Shown here piece after piece: positions 51,838 through 61,214 of a stretch of DNA of 64,000 nucleotides. Both the position numbers and the translations under genes were made by a program. Source of the stretch: Hypericibacter adhaerens (GTDB taxonomy: Bacteria > Pseudomonadota > Alphaproteobacteria > Dongiales > Dongiaceae). The stretch is from assembly GCF_008728835.1 (NCBI RefSeq), contig NZ_CP042582.1, forward strand, positions 3,189,001-3,253,000, given 5' to 3'. Positions within the stretch are counted from its first letter, which is position 1, and the number at the start of each line of letters is the position of its first letter. The notes below the pieces were generated by a model, which worked only from the letters and a program-made list of their open reading frames with translations, made no database searches and was not told the origin of the DNA.

Positions 51838-52782
51838 TCAGCTCCTCCGCGCGATCCGCCGCAGCCCCATATTGGCCACGATGGAGAGCGTGATCAGGAT
51901 GAAGAGCGCGATCGCCGCCACATAGGCCCAGGTCAGGTCCTGGGTCGTGATCTTGTAGATATAGACGGAGATGGTCTCGGTCGCGACGCCGGGGCCGCCG
52001 CCGGTCATGACATAGAGCGTGTCGAAGATCTTGAAGATCTCGACCACCCGGATCGCCAGCGCGATCACGATCACGATCTTGATGCGCGGCAGCATGATGG
52101 TGACGAAGCGCTGCCACCAGGAGGCGCCGAGCAGCGTCGCGGCGCGGAGCTGGTCTTCCGGCACGCCGATCAGTCCCGCCAGCAGGATCAGGAACATCAG
52201 CGGCGTCCATTGCCAGACGTCCGCGATCATCACCGCGATCAGCGCCAGGTTCGGATCGGAGAGCCAGGCGATCGAGACGTCGAATCCGGTGAGGCCCGAG
52301 ATCAGGCCGTTGATCGGCCCACCCGACTGGAACAGCATGAAGAACATGTAGCCGGCGACCGACGGCACCACCATCATCGGCGTCAGCAGGATCGAGTAGA
52401 ACAGCCGCTTGCCGATGAAGTTGTCGATGAAGAGGACGGCGAGCCCCAGCGCCAGGAAGAACTGCGCCGGCACGCAGACGATCATCACCAGGAAGGTGCG
52501 CTTCAGCGCCGCCCAGAGCCGCGTGTCCTGGATCAGGTCGACGAAATTGGCGAAGCCGTTCCAGCTGTCATAGGCCTGGACCCAGCTCACCCCGTCCAGC
52601 GGCGACCAGTCCGTCAGGCTGATATAGATCTGCATCAGCAGCGGGAAGACCGCGATGAAGAGGATCAGGATCTGGGTCGGCAGCGTCATGCGCAGGCCCA
52701 GCCGCCGGCCCTCCTCGGCCAGGGTCGCGGGCTTCGGCGGGTTGTCGGGTCGCGTCGTGGTCGCGGCGGTCATGGCGCTCAT
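51838..52782 (-). CDS. MalF-type sugar ABC permease
   Basis: 314 residues, six membrane helices. The EAA loop that docks the ATPase is LRAATLLGASWWQRFVTIML. N-terminal cytoplasmic tail of about 40 residues, then the first helix (QILILFIAVFPLLMQIYISL). One base separates its stop from the start of the ATPase A gene. It forms the channel with the MalG-type permease. Confidence 0.93.
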   Translation of the reverse strand: MSAMTAATTTRPDNPPKPATLAEEGRRLGLRMTLPTQILILFIAVFPLLMQIYISLTDWSPLDGVSWVQAYDSWNGFANFVDLIQDTRLWAALKRTFLVMIVCVPAQFFLALGLAVLFIDNFIGKRLFYSILLTPMMVVPSVAGYMFFMLFQSGGPINGLISGLTGFDVSIAWLSDPNLALIAVMIADVWQWTPLMFLILLAGLIGVPEDQLRAATLLGASWWQRFVTIMLPRIKIVIVIALAIRVVEIFKIFDTLYVMTGGGPGVATETISVYIYKITTQDLTWAYVAAIALFILITLSIVANMGLRRIARRS

Positions 52783-52791
52783 CGTCCCCGC

Positions 52792-53652
52792 CTACTGCTT
52801 CAGCGCGCCGAAGGTGAGGCCGCGCACCAGGTATTTCTGGATCGCGATGCCCATCACCACCGGCGGCACGGCCGCGATCAGCCCCAGCGCCGCCTTGGCG
52901 CCATAGAGCTGGCCGGTCATGGAGGAAGAGAGGCTGGCCATGTAGACCGGCACCGTCACCCATTCCTTGGTGGTGAGCAGCAGGCCGATCAGGTAGTCCG
53001 ACCAGTTGAGGATGAAGACGAAGAGCGCCGAGCTCGCCAGCGGGGCCCGCATCACCGGCAGCGTGATGCGCATGAAGACGCGGAAGCGCGAGCAGCCTTC
53101 GACCAGTGCCGCCTCCTCGATCTCGCGCGGCATCTCGTCGAAGAAGGTCTTCATCAGCCAGAAGGCGAAGGGCAGCGTGACGATGCCATAGACCAGCGCC
53201 AGCCCCCACCAGCTATCGACCAGGCCGAGGAAGCTCCACATGATCATGATCGGGATCATCACCGCCATCGGCGGGAACAGGCGGAGCTGCACCAGCGCCA
53301 GCGGCAGGTTGCCGCCGACATTGAAGCGCGAGAGGCCGTAGGCCGCGGCGGTGCCGCAGACCATGGCGATCAGCGTGCCGAAGATCGAGGAGAGCAGCGA
53401 GGAGATGACCGGCCGCACCGCGGTCTTGTCCAATGCCACGATCAGCTCGGAGGTCTCCTGGCCGAAGATGAAGCGGAAATTGTCGAGCGTCGGCTGGCGC
53501 GGCCACCAGGTGAGGTCGGCGCCGCTGGCCGTCCATTCCGGGATCGGCTTGAAGGCCATGGTCGCCATCCAGACGATCGGGATGAGCGTGATGGCGACCG
53601 CCGCCAGGATCAGGGCGTAACGCAGCAGCTCGAAGGAAAGGGAACGCTTCAT
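52792..53652 (-). CDS. MalG-type sugar ABC permease
   Basis: 286 residues, six membrane helices, with EAA motif [19 protein letters not shown]. First helix [20 protein letters not shown]. Separated by 9 bases from the MalF-type gene and by 82 bases, including a hairpin, from the binding-protein gene upstream. Confidence 0.93.
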   Translation of the reverse strand: MKRSLSFELLRYALILAAVAITLIPIVWMATMAFKPIPEWTASGADLTWWPRQPTLDNFRFIFGQETSELIVALDKTAVRPVISSLLSSIFGTLIAMVCGTAAAYGLSRFNVGGNLPLALVQLRLFPPMAVMIPIMIMWSFLGLVDSWWGLALVYGIVTLPFAFWLMKTFFDEMPREIEEAALVEGCSRFRVFMRITLPVMRAPLASSALFVFILNWSDYLIGLLLTTKEWVTVPVYMASLSSSMTGQLYGAKAALGLIAAVPPVVMGIAIQKYLVRGLTFGALKQ

Positions 53653-53694
53653 CGTGAGGGGCGGCCGGGTCTCGGGTAACCGGGAGAAAAGAAA

Positions 53695-53723
53695 GGCCGG
53701 GCAGCGTCCAGCACTGCCCGGCC
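53695..53723 (-). terminator. Terminator-like hairpin inside operon
   Basis: Minus strand: ten-base perfect stem GGCCGGGCAG / CTGCCCGGCC (arms 53714-53723 and 53695-53704) followed directly by TTTCTTTTC. It lies 12 bases after the binding-protein stop and upstream of the permease genes. This is the layout of a partial terminator that lets most transcripts stop after the binding-protein gene. Confidence 0.75.
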
Positions 53724-53734
53724 CCTCGGTCGGA

Positions 53735-55360
53735 TCAATCCAGGATGGTCGGCCAGGCGGCCTTGTTGGTCTTGATCGCCTCGACGATCTTGTCCTCGCC
53801 CACGCGCCGCGTGATCTTCTTCCACTCCTTTTCCGTGTCCTTCATCGCCTCTTCGGGCGTCTTGGACTTGGTCAGGGCGGCGACGAGATTCTCGTCGAGC
53901 GCGCTGTGATAGGCGGTGGCACCCGGATAGTTGATGGTCGGCACCGCGCGGGCGATCGTGTCCCGGATCGTCTGCACGTGATAGGCGTGATAGGTCTCCT
54001 GCACCAGCGGATCGTCGAAATTGGCGAGCTGGAACGGATCGAAATAGCCGGCGGGATTGGCCGTCATCCAGCTATAGATCCGGCTCGAGCCCAGCCACTG
54101 CAGCAGCAGGTAGCAGACCTCGGGATACTTGCCCTGGGTGGAGATCGACGCGGTCATGTTGAGCCACAGCACCGAGCGGCTCACCAGCTTGCCGTCGATC
54201 TCGCGTCCCGGGGGCCGGGCCGAGGCCATCTTGCCCGTGACCTTCGAGCCTTCGTTGCCGGGGTTGTCGAGGAACTTCGGCATGTTGGAGAAGGCGCAGG
54301 TCATCGCCGCGCCGCCGGCCGCCATGTTGCCGTACTGCTCCGGCCAGCCCCAGGAGATCGCGTCGGGCGAATGGTATTTCAGGCTGTCGACATATTCGGT
54401 CGTCGCCTGGATGCCATGCTCGGAGTTGATCAGCGGCGTGCCGTCATCCTTGAACAGATACTGGTTGGGCGAGGCCAGCGAGACGAAGCGCTGATACCAG
54501 TTGGTGTAGCCCCAGCCCTGGTTGCGCAGGTCGGTGCAGCCGAACAGGCCCTTGTCGGGGCGGTGGAAGAACATCGCGACATCGTCGAGCTGCTTCCAGG
54601 TCTTCGGGAAGGCGAGGTCGTAGCCGTATTTCGCCTTGAAGGCCGACTGCTCGTCCGCGCTCTCGAACAGATCCTTGCGATAGACCCAGCACTGGAAGTC
54701 GCCGTCGAGCGACACGCCGTAGGTATGGCCGCGGTACTCGTTGAGCAGCGCCACGCCCTGCTTACCGCCGACATAGCCGCGGCCGGGCTCGTCCCATTGC
54801 GGCTTGTACTTCTCGACATACTCGTCCATCTTCACGAGGCCGTTGGTCTCGGCCAAGTCGCCCAGCCGGTTCCACTCGGTCGCATAGACATCGAACGACC
54901 CGCCCTTGGTCGAGATGTCCTGCATCGTCTTGGTGAACTCTTGGCCGGAAGGAACGCCGACGATATCGAGCGCGATGCCGGTCTCCTTCTCGAACAGGTC
55001 CTTCACCGCCGGGGCGCCGTCGGGGAACGGCTTGGTGAGCTGGCCCACGGAGCCGTCCGACAGCATCATGTTGAGCTTCTTCGGCGCCTTGCCGGCGCCG
55101 ACCAGCGCCTTGATGCCCTCGATCGCGCGCGATTCCGGCGTGTCGGGCCCGTACTGATAGCGCTCGCATCCCGCGAAGCCGGTCGGGCCGCCCACCATGC
55201 CGCTCGCCAGCCCGCTATCGGCGCGGGCCGGACGGATGGTGAGGAAACGAGGCGCAATGCCGACAGCCGCCGTGATGGCGGCGGTCGAGCCCGCCGCCTT
55301 CAACAGGCGACGGCGGCTGAGCGATGAACGCAATCCGGATGTCTTGGCACTCCAGGCCAT
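53735..55360 (-). CDS. Extracellular solute-binding protein, family 1, Tat-exported
   Basis: 541 residues, long for the family. Twin-arginine signal [20 protein letters not shown] with cleavage near ARA. Body: [56 protein letters not shown] and [19 protein letters not shown]. Tat export suggests folding before transport. Delivers ligand to the MalFG-type permeases. GGGAGG precedes the ATG. First gene of the thirteen-gene run; ligand probably a sugar or polyol. Confidence 0.93.
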   Translation of the reverse strand: MAWSAKTSGLRSSLSRRRLLKAAGSTAAITAAVGIAPRFLTIRPARADSGLASGMVGGPTGFAGCERYQYGPDTPESRAIEGIKALVGAGKAPKKLNMMLSDGSVGQLTKPFPDGAPAVKDLFEKETGIALDIVGVPSGQEFTKTMQDISTKGGSFDVYATEWNRLGDLAETNGLVKMDEYVEKYKPQWDEPGRGYVGGKQGVALLNEYRGHTYGVSLDGDFQCWVYRKDLFESADEQSAFKAKYGYDLAFPKTWKQLDDVAMFFHRPDKGLFGCTDLRNQGWGYTNWYQRFVSLASPNQYLFKDDGTPLINSEHGIQATTEYVDSLKYHSPDAISWGWPEQYGNMAAGGAAMTCAFSNMPKFLDNPGNEGSKVTGKMASARPPGREIDGKLVSRSVLWLNMTASISTQGKYPEVCYLLLQWLGSSRIYSWMTANPAGYFDPFQLANFDDPLVQETYHAYHVQTIRDTIARAVPTINYPGATAYHSALDENLVAALTKSKTPEEAMKDTEKEWKKITRRVGEDKIVEAIKTNKAAWPTILD

Positions 55361-55404
55361 GGATCAGTCCTCCCAAAGTTGGGGTCTCGTCGCCCCGTTT
55401 TGAT

Positions 55405-55440
55405 GGAAAGATTGATGCTATTTGATGCAATTCCTGTCAA
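55405..55440 (-). promoter_or_regulatory. Promoter/operator of the thirteen-gene operon
   Basis: Minus strand: TTGACA at 55440-55435, then GCATCAAATA and GCATCAAT, two CATCA repeats exactly 10 bases apart; the second overlaps the -10 region. A third CATCA lies 12 bases further (near 55405). A start near 55404 gives a leader of about 44 bases. The same paired repeat occurs in the divergent lacI-type promoter. Confidence 0.6.
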
Positions 55441-55681
55441 CAAAAAAGATGCAGAGCGCCTAGTATTTGATCATTATGTTGATGCGAGCGGCGGGAAACC
55501 GAGGTTTCGAGGCCACCGTTGACCGGGATGGCATCGGACGTCAGGGGAAAGCCACGCTCGGCATATGGGAATAAGTCATTGACAAAAATAAAAAATAATC
55601 GATTCGAGGGCGGCCTTCAGCCGAACCCCAGGCAAGATTCCTCTGATTCCGCAAAGGCTTGCCGTGCCTTATTCCTAGGCG
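55441..55681. other. AT-rich intergenic region between divergent promoters
   Basis: The middle of the 478-base divergent gap. It contains further GATG/CATC half-sites (TTGATCATTATGTTGATGC around 55467-55486) and an A-rich tract after a third TTGACA at 55579. No coding sequence seen. Unusually AT-rich for this genome, as expected of a regulatory region. Confidence 0.5.
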
Positions 55682-55711
55682 TTGACAAATAACATCATTT
55701 TACATCATTAT
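55682..55711 (+). promoter_or_regulatory. Promoter/operator of the LacI-family gene
   Basis: Plus strand: TTGACA at 55682-55687, then ACATCATTTT and ACATCATTAT, two ACATCA repeats 10 bases apart, the second merging with a -10 (CATTAT, 55706-55711; spacer 18). Repeats and layout match those of the divergent operon promoter, suggesting one regulator for both. Confidence 0.6.
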
Positions 55712-55838
55712 TCCGGGCAGCAGCACGCTGGAGACAGCCGAGAGTGATAGAATATCGGCTCAAAAAAGCGGCTCACCGACCTGCCATGACGCCGTGATGG
55801 GGTCGGAACGGATTGAAATGATGGGTTGAACACACCGC

Positions 55839-56855
55839 ATGCGAACCACCATTGCCGATATTGCCCGCGAGGCCGGCGTCTCGACCGCAACCGTGGATCG
55901 CGTGTTGAACAACCGCGAGGGGGTCAAGGTCCGCACCCGCGATCGCGTGATGACCGCGGCCGAGCGGCTGGGCTATCTCGAAGGCATCGCCCCGCCGAGG
56001 GACCAGGGCGATCTCGCGCTCGATTTCCTGCTGCCCGGCGGCTCCAACACCTTCATGAAGATGCTGGCGGGCCATCTCGAGGAGATGGCATCTCAGCGCC
56101 AGAAGGAGGCCGTCATCCGCGTCCACACGATCGAGGGCTTCAACCCCGATGCGCTGGCGGCGCGGCTCCATGCGATCCGCGGCCAGACCCACGGCGTCGG
56201 CGTCATCGCGCTCGATCATCCGACGGTGCGCGAAGCGATCCGCAATCTCTCGGTCGAGGGCGTGCCGGTCCTCACATTGGTGTCGGACATCTCGAACGTG
56301 CCGCGCGTCGGCTATGTCGGCATCGACAACCGCGCGGCCGGCCGTCTCGCCGGCCATCTGCTGGGGCGTTTCATGGGGCCGGGACGCGGCAAGGTCGCTC
56401 TCTTCGCGGGCTCGCTCTCCTATCGCGGCCACGAGGAGCGCGAGATGGGCTTCCGCCATATGCTGGCCGAGGCCTTCCCGGCCCTCACCATCGTCGAGCT
56501 GCGCGAGATCCGCGACGATACGCAGCGCGCCTATCAGGAAGCGCGCACGCTGCTGCGGACCTATGACGATCTCGGTGGCATCTACAATATCGGCGCCGGC
56601 AATCGCGGCATCGCCCAGGCGCTCGAAGAGTCCGGCCGCGCGCGGCAGGTCGTGTTCATCGGCCACGAACTGACCGAACATACCCGCCGCTTCCTCCTGT
56701 CCGGCATCATGGATGCGGTGATCGACCAGAATCCGCGCGTCGAGGCGCGCGAGGCCGTCGACCGCCTGATCCGCGCCGCGCGCAACGACAACAGCCAGCG
56801 CGCCGTGCCGGTGCGCATCCAGGCGATCTTCCGCGAGAACATCCCGGAGATCTGA
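55839..56855 (+). CDS. LacI-family transcriptional regulator
   Basis: 338 residues. N-terminal HTH TIADIAREAGVSTATVDRVL plus hinge helix, then a periplasmic-binding-protein-like sensor (VGVIALDHPTVREAI; GYVGIDNRAAGRLAGHL; GIYNIGAGNRGIAQAL), ending in a rhizobial-type VRIQAIFRENIPEI. Sensor type 4 as in RbsR-like repressors of sugar operons. Divergent from the thirteen-gene operon, which it almost certainly controls. No strong ribosome site before the ATG. Confidence 0.93.
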   Translation: MRTTIADIAREAGVSTATVDRVLNNREGVKVRTRDRVMTAAERLGYLEGIAPPRDQGDLALDFLLPGGSNTFMKMLAGHLEEMASQRQKEAVIRVHTIEGFNPDALAARLHAIRGQTHGVGVIALDHPTVREAIRNLSVEGVPVLTLVSDISNVPRVGYVGIDNRAAGRLAGHLLGRFMGPGRGKVALFAGSLSYRGHEEREMGFRHMLAEAFPALTIVELREIRDDTQRAYQEARTLLRTYDDLGGIYNIGAGNRGIAQALEESGRARQVVFIGHELTEHTRRFLLSGIMDAVIDQNPRVEAREAVDRLIRAARNDNSQRAVPVRIQAIFRENIPEI

Positions 56856-57027
56856 CGCGGCCGGCTAGCGGCGGCCGTGTCGCCGGACCGGCGAACCCTG
56901 GCTGGAAACCGTCGGCTCCGGGCAAGCGCTACCCGCATTGAAAACCCTTGAATTTGAATACGTTGTTCGCTGTCGCCCCGGCGGCTAAGCTGCCGTCCAT
57001 CGCCTCCTGGCTTTCTCGCGGCCGTTC

Positions 57028-58488
57028 ATGAGCCTCTGCACCGACCCCTATTCCGTCACCGGCAAGCCGCCCGAGATCGCCGAGCATGCCGTCCTCCTCG
57101 TCGTCGGCGCCGGCGAGGCCGGCATAGGGGCGGCGATCGCGGCGGCGCGATCGGGTACGCAAACCGTGCTCATCGACGAGCATCCGCTCGACCCGGCGCT
57201 CTTCGGCCTCGACGTGCCGTTTCATTTCGGCCAGCGCGCCGACGGCTCGGTGCAGAACCGGGGCCGCGCGCTCGACCAGATCGTCCAGGCCCATCCCCGC
57301 CTCGACGAGGCCTTCGAGGCCGGCGTCGACGTGAGACTCGGCGTCACCGCCTGGGCCGGGTTTGTTAACGGTCCGACCTCGCATGCGCTGACGAAGCCGG
57401 TGGTGGCGCTGGCTGACAGCCAACGCTCCTGGCTGATGAGCTTCGACCGGCTCGTCGTCGCGGCCGGGCGCCGCGATCTGGGCTTCGCCTTTCCCGGCTG
57501 GGAACTGCCGGGCGTGATGGGCGCCACGGGCCTCCACACATTGCTTTGCCGCTATCGCGCCTTCGCCGGGCGGCGGATCCTGATCCTGGGCGGCGGCCGT
57601 CTCGGGCTCGAGACAGCGCTGGAAGCCCACCGCCAGGGGCTCGAGATTGCGGCGATCGTCGAGGCGCTGCCGGCCTTCCCGGCGCCGGCGAATCTTCTGG
57701 CGGAGGCGAGAGCCGCCGGGATCGAACTGATGGCCGGCACGATCATCACCGAAGCCCAAGGCGGTGCCGCCGGCATCGAGCGCGCCCGTCTCGTGGCGCT
57801 CGCCGACGATCTCTTGCCGATCGCCGGCCGCGAGCGCGTGGTCGAGTGCGACACGATCTGCCTGGCGCTCGGCGCCGTGCCCAATGTCGAGCTGCTGGAC
57901 CAGCTCGGCTGCAAGATGACCTATCGTTCCGACAGAGGCGGCCATCTGCCGCTGCTGACGCCGGAAGGCCGCAGCTCGCTGGAGACCGTGTTTGCGGTCG
58001 GCGATTGCGCCGGCATCGCCGTGGAGGCCGATGGGTTGGAGCGCCTCGCTATCTGGTCCCGCGCCCAGATCGCGGTGAGCGGGATCGATGTCACCGTCTG
58101 CCAGTGCGAGGAGGTCAGCCGCCGCGATTTGATCGAGGTGAAGCCGCCGCGCTATCTCGAGCGCGAGACCCGGGGTCTCAAGACGCGCAATCTGCAGACC
58201 CTCTTGGCCGACGGGCCGGCGAACCAGGACCAGATCAAGCGCCTGACCCGCGCGGGGATGGGCGTCTGCCAGGGCCGGCGCTGCCGCGAGCAGGTGACTG
58301 CGCTGTTGTCGCTCGCCGGTGAGACCGCCCCGGCCCGGGTACCGCTGCCGAGCCATCGCCCGCCGCTGCGGCCCCTGCCGCTCTCCGTATTGCAGGATCG
58401 CCACGAGCATCCGGGCATGCGTTCCGGCTGGGATGTCTGGTTCGGCATCGACGGCCAGTTCGATCCCTACTGGGACATCAAGTCGTGA
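57028..58488 (+). CDS. FAD/NAD-dependent oxidoreductase with BFD-like Fe-S domain (OoxA/HcnB type)
   Basis: 486 residues. FAD site VVGAGEAGIGAAIAAARSG, a second Rossmann motif ILILGGGRLGLETALEA, FAD-binding FAVGDCAGIAVEA, then a C-terminal BFD-like [2Fe-2S] region with CQCEEVSRRDL and GMGVCQGRRC. This is the alpha-subunit architecture of opine/octopine dehydrogenases and hydrogen cyanide synthase HcnB. The small ferredoxin-like HcnA/OoxC subunit is not encoded nearby. Its stop overlaps the next gene's start. Confidence 0.88.
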   Translation: MSLCTDPYSVTGKPPEIAEHAVLLVVGAGEAGIGAAIAAARSGTQTVLIDEHPLDPALFGLDVPFHFGQRADGSVQNRGRALDQIVQAHPRLDEAFEAGVDVRLGVTAWAGFVNGPTSHALTKPVVALADSQRSWLMSFDRLVVAAGRRDLGFAFPGWELPGVMGATGLHTLLCRYRAFAGRRILILGGGRLGLETALEAHRQGLEIAAIVEALPAFPAPANLLAEARAAGIELMAGTIITEAQGGAAGIERARLVALADDLLPIAGRERVVECDTICLALGAVPNVELLDQLGCKMTYRSDRGGHLPLLTPEGRSSLETVFAVGDCAGIAVEADGLERLAIWSRAQIAVSGIDVTVCQCEEVSRRDLIEVKPPRYLERETRGLKTRNLQTLLADGPANQDQIKRLTRAGMGVCQGRRCREQVTALLSLAGETAPARVPLPSHRPPLRPLPLSVLQDRHEHPGMRSGWDVWFGIDGQFDPYWDIKS

Positions 58489-59669
58489 CCGTGAAGGGCG
58501 CGCAGGTCGTCATCGTGGGCGGTGGCGTCACGGGGCTCAGCGCCGGCTGGTGGCTGGCGCGCCAGGGCGCCGAGGTGCTGGTGCTGGAGAAATTCATCGT
58601 CGGCTGGGAGGCTTCGGGCCGCAACGGCGGCGGGGCCAGCCATTCCTTCAGCCCGCTCTTCCTCGAGGAGCAGCGGCTCTGGCCGCAGATGGACGAGCTC
58701 CTGGGCTATCCCACCGAGTTCCAGCCTTGTCGCGTGCGCATCGGGCTGACCGACGAGAACATGACGATGTTCAGGCGCCAGATGGCGATCGCGGCGCGCC
58801 AGGGCTTCAAGGCCGAGTTGCTCACGCCGCAGCAGGTGCGCGAGCTGGTGCCGCTCGCCGGCGACAATGTCATCGGCGGCGCCTTCTACCATTATGGCGG
58901 CCATGCCAACCCGCAGCGCACGGTCCAGGCCTATGCCTGGGCGCTGCAGGATCTCGGCGGCCGCATCCTGCAGCATTGCCGCGTGACGGGATTTCGGAGC
59001 CAGGGCGGGCGCGTCACGGCTGTCGAGACCGATCGCGGCGAGTTCGGTTGCGACAGCCTCGTCATCGCAGCGGGCCCGCAACTGGGCGAGCTGGCGGGGC
59101 AACTCGGCGCCGAGGTACCGGTGGCGCCGGCCCGCGCCGAGATGATCGTGACCGAGCCCTTGCCGCTGATGAAGCATGGCGGCACCGACGGCAATGCGCT
59201 CTATGGCCGGCAAACCCTGCGCGGCAATCTCGTCTTCGGCGGCGGCCCGCATGAGTGGCTCGACGAAGCGCCTGTCGGCGCCAGGCCGGCCACCACGCCG
59301 CTGACGCGCAACCTCGCCGGGCGCTTGCTCGAGCTCTTCCCCAAGGCCGCGCATGTCCGCGTGATCCGGAGCTGGGCCGGCATCGTCGAGAACACGCCCG
59401 ACGGACGGCCGATCCTCGACCGGCTCAAGACCGTTCCCAACACCGTGGTCGCGACCATGTCGAGCATCGGCTTCGGCCTGTCGCCCGCGAGCGGGCGCGC
59501 GATCGCCGATCTCGTGCTGCAGGGCCGCTGCGATTTCGCCGACCTGACTTCCTGCCGCCTCGACCGTTTCGCCAATCTCGATCCGGACTGGCGACAGGAC
59601 CGCAGCTGGATCTCACCCGACGCGCGAGCCTCGAGCGCCGGCTCACCCTTGAGGACATCGCAACCATGA
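58485..59669 (+). CDS. D-amino-acid-oxidase-fold FAD oxidoreductase (OoxB/HcnC type)
   Basis: 394 residues. FAD motif VVIVGGGVTGLSAGWWLARQG, EASGRNGGGASH near the N-terminus, and the C-terminal NTPDGRPILDRL and SSIGFGLSPASGRAIADL pattern of DAO-fold enzymes (sarcosine, glycine or opine oxidases). It should form a complex with the preceding protein and remove electrons from an N-substituted amino acid or methylamine. GTG start inside the upstream stop (GTGA); its own stop overlaps the mttB-like start (ATGA). Confidence 0.9.
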   Translation: MTVKGAQVVIVGGGVTGLSAGWWLARQGAEVLVLEKFIVGWEASGRNGGGASHSFSPLFLEEQRLWPQMDELLGYPTEFQPCRVRIGLTDENMTMFRRQMAIAARQGFKAELLTPQQVRELVPLAGDNVIGGAFYHYGGHANPQRTVQAYAWALQDLGGRILQHCRVTGFRSQGGRVTAVETDRGEFGCDSLVIAAGPQLGELAGQLGAEVPVAPARAEMIVTEPLPLMKHGGTDGNALYGRQTLRGNLVFGGGPHEWLDEAPVGARPATTPLTRNLAGRLLELFPKAAHVRVIRSWAGIVENTPDGRPILDRLKTVPNTVVATMSSIGFGLSPASGRAIADLVLQGRCDFADLTSCRLDRFANLDPDWRQDRSWISPDARASSAGSPLRTSQP

Positions 59670-61198
59670 CCGAATCCGGTCGCGACCGGCGCATGCGCGA
59701 GCGGCGCGCGGGCCAGCCGCATCAGCTCGCCTGGCGGCGGGTCGTCAACCGCCTCAAGCCCGTCGAGATTCTCGATGAGGAGCAGGTCGAGCGCATCCAT
59801 GCGGCGAGCCTCCGGCTGCTCTGGGATCTCGGCATGGAGTTCCAGAACCGCGAGGCGCTGGAGATCCTGGCGCGCAATGGCGCCGAGGTCGATTTCGACA
59901 GCGGCATGGTCCGCTATCCGAAGGAGGTCGTGGAGCATTTCGTCGGCCTCGCCCCGGCCCGGGCCGAAATCTATAGCTGGAACCCCGAGCGGCGCGTGGG
60001 TGCCGGCGAGCGCGAGATCATGTTCTGCGGCGTCGGCGGCCCGCCCAACTGCTCGGATCTCGAGCGCGGCCGGCGGCCCGGCACCTATCAGGACCAGTGC
60101 GACCTGATCCGCCTCGAGCAGTCGCTCAACGCGCTCCATTGCTGCGGCGGCACGCCGGTCGAGGCCATGGACCTGCCCGCCGACAGCCGCCATCTCGACA
60201 CGCTCTTCGCCTTCCTCACCCTCACCGACCGGCCCTTCTTCGGCCGCGCCATCGGCCGCACGCGCCTCGCCGATGCGGTCGCCATGGTCGCGATCGCGCG
60301 CGGGGTCGAGCCCGAGGCGCTCATGGCCGAGCCCGGCATCATGTCGGTCGTCAACATCAACTCGCCGCGCCGCGTCGACAAGGAGATGGCGGCAGGGCTG
60401 ATGCAGCTCGCCCGCTCGCGCCAGCCCGCGATCGTGACCCCCTTCACACTGCAGGGTGCCATGAGCCCGGTCACCTTCGCCGGCGCCCTGGTGCAGCAGA
60501 ACGCCGAGGCCTTGGGCGGCATCGTCTTCCATCAGATGGTGCAGCCGGGCGCACCGGTGCTCTATGGCGGCTTCACCTCCAACGTGGACATGAAATCGGG
60601 GGCGCCCGCCTTCGGCACGCCGGAATATGCGCGCGCGGTGCTGGCCGGCGGCCAGATGGCACGGTGCTACGGCCTGCCCTACCGCACCTCCAATGTGAAC
60701 GCCTCGAACGCCGTCGACGCGCAGGCCGCCTATGAGAGCCAGATGTCGCTCTGGCCCGCGATCATGGGCGGGGCCAACCTGATCCATCATGCCGCGGGCT
60801 GGATGGAGGGCGGGCTCTGCGCCTCCTTCGAGAAGATGGTGCTCGATGCCGAGATGCTGCAGATGATGGGCGAGTTCCTGCAGCCCGTGACCGTCGATGA
60901 CGAGCAGATCGCCCTCTCCGCCCAGGCCGAGGTCGGCGTCGGCGGCCATTTCTTCGGCGCCGCCCACACGCTGGAGCGCTTCGAGACCGCCTTCTACCAG
61001 CCGCTCCTCTCCGACTGGCGCAGCTTCGAGAACTGGCGCGAGGCCGGCAGCGTCGATGCCACCCAGCGTGCGCTCAAGATCTGGAAGTCGCTGCTGGCGA
61101 GCTATCAGCCCCCGCCGCTGGATCAGGGACGGCGCGAGGCGCTGCAGGCCTATGTCAGCCGCCGCAAGGAGGAGATCGGGAAGCGAGGGCTGGAGTAG
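59666..61198 (+). CDS. MttB-family methyltransferase, non-pyrrolysine
   Basis: 510 residues, COG5598 family. Typical blocks: ILDEEQVERIHAASLRLLWD, YQDQCDLIRLEQSLNALHCC, MSVVNINSPRRVDKEMAAG, TLQGAMSPVTFAGALVQQNA and GLPYRTSNVNASNAVDAQAA. True trimethylamine methyltransferases carry pyrrolysine at an in-frame amber codon; here the frame is full length with none, so this belongs to the non-Pyl group, some of which demethylate glycine betaine, proline betaine or carnitine. No corrinoid protein gene is adjacent. Translationally coupled to the oxidase gene. Confidence 0.92.
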   Translation: MTESGRDRRMRERRAGQPHQLAWRRVVNRLKPVEILDEEQVERIHAASLRLLWDLGMEFQNREALEILARNGAEVDFDSGMVRYPKEVVEHFVGLAPARAEIYSWNPERRVGAGEREIMFCGVGGPPNCSDLERGRRPGTYQDQCDLIRLEQSLNALHCCGGTPVEAMDLPADSRHLDTLFAFLTLTDRPFFGRAIGRTRLADAVAMVAIARGVEPEALMAEPGIMSVVNINSPRRVDKEMAAGLMQLARSRQPAIVTPFTLQGAMSPVTFAGALVQQNAEALGGIVFHQMVQPGAPVLYGGFTSNVDMKSGAPAFGTPEYARAVLAGGQMARCYGLPYRTSNVNASNAVDAQAAYESQMSLWPAIMGGANLIHHAAGWMEGGLCASFEKMVLDAEMLQMMGEFLQPVTVDDEQIALSAQAEVGVGGHFFGAAHTLERFETAFYQPLLSDWRSFENWREAGSVDATQRALKIWKSLLASYQPPPLDQGRREALQAYVSRRKEEIGKRGLE

Positions 61199-61214
61199 CG
61201 TTTCGAAAGCGCCG

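Noticed and set aside
51616-53679. Long plus-strand open frame opposite the two MalFG-type permease genes
   Set aside because: Highly repetitive His/Asp/Arg/Gln composition without family motifs; the minus strand carries clear permeases with EAA loops.
59666-61198. Possible pyrrolysine (amber) readthrough in the MttB-like gene
   Set aside because: The frame is complete at 510 residues with no in-frame TAG, so it is a non-pyrrolysine homologue.
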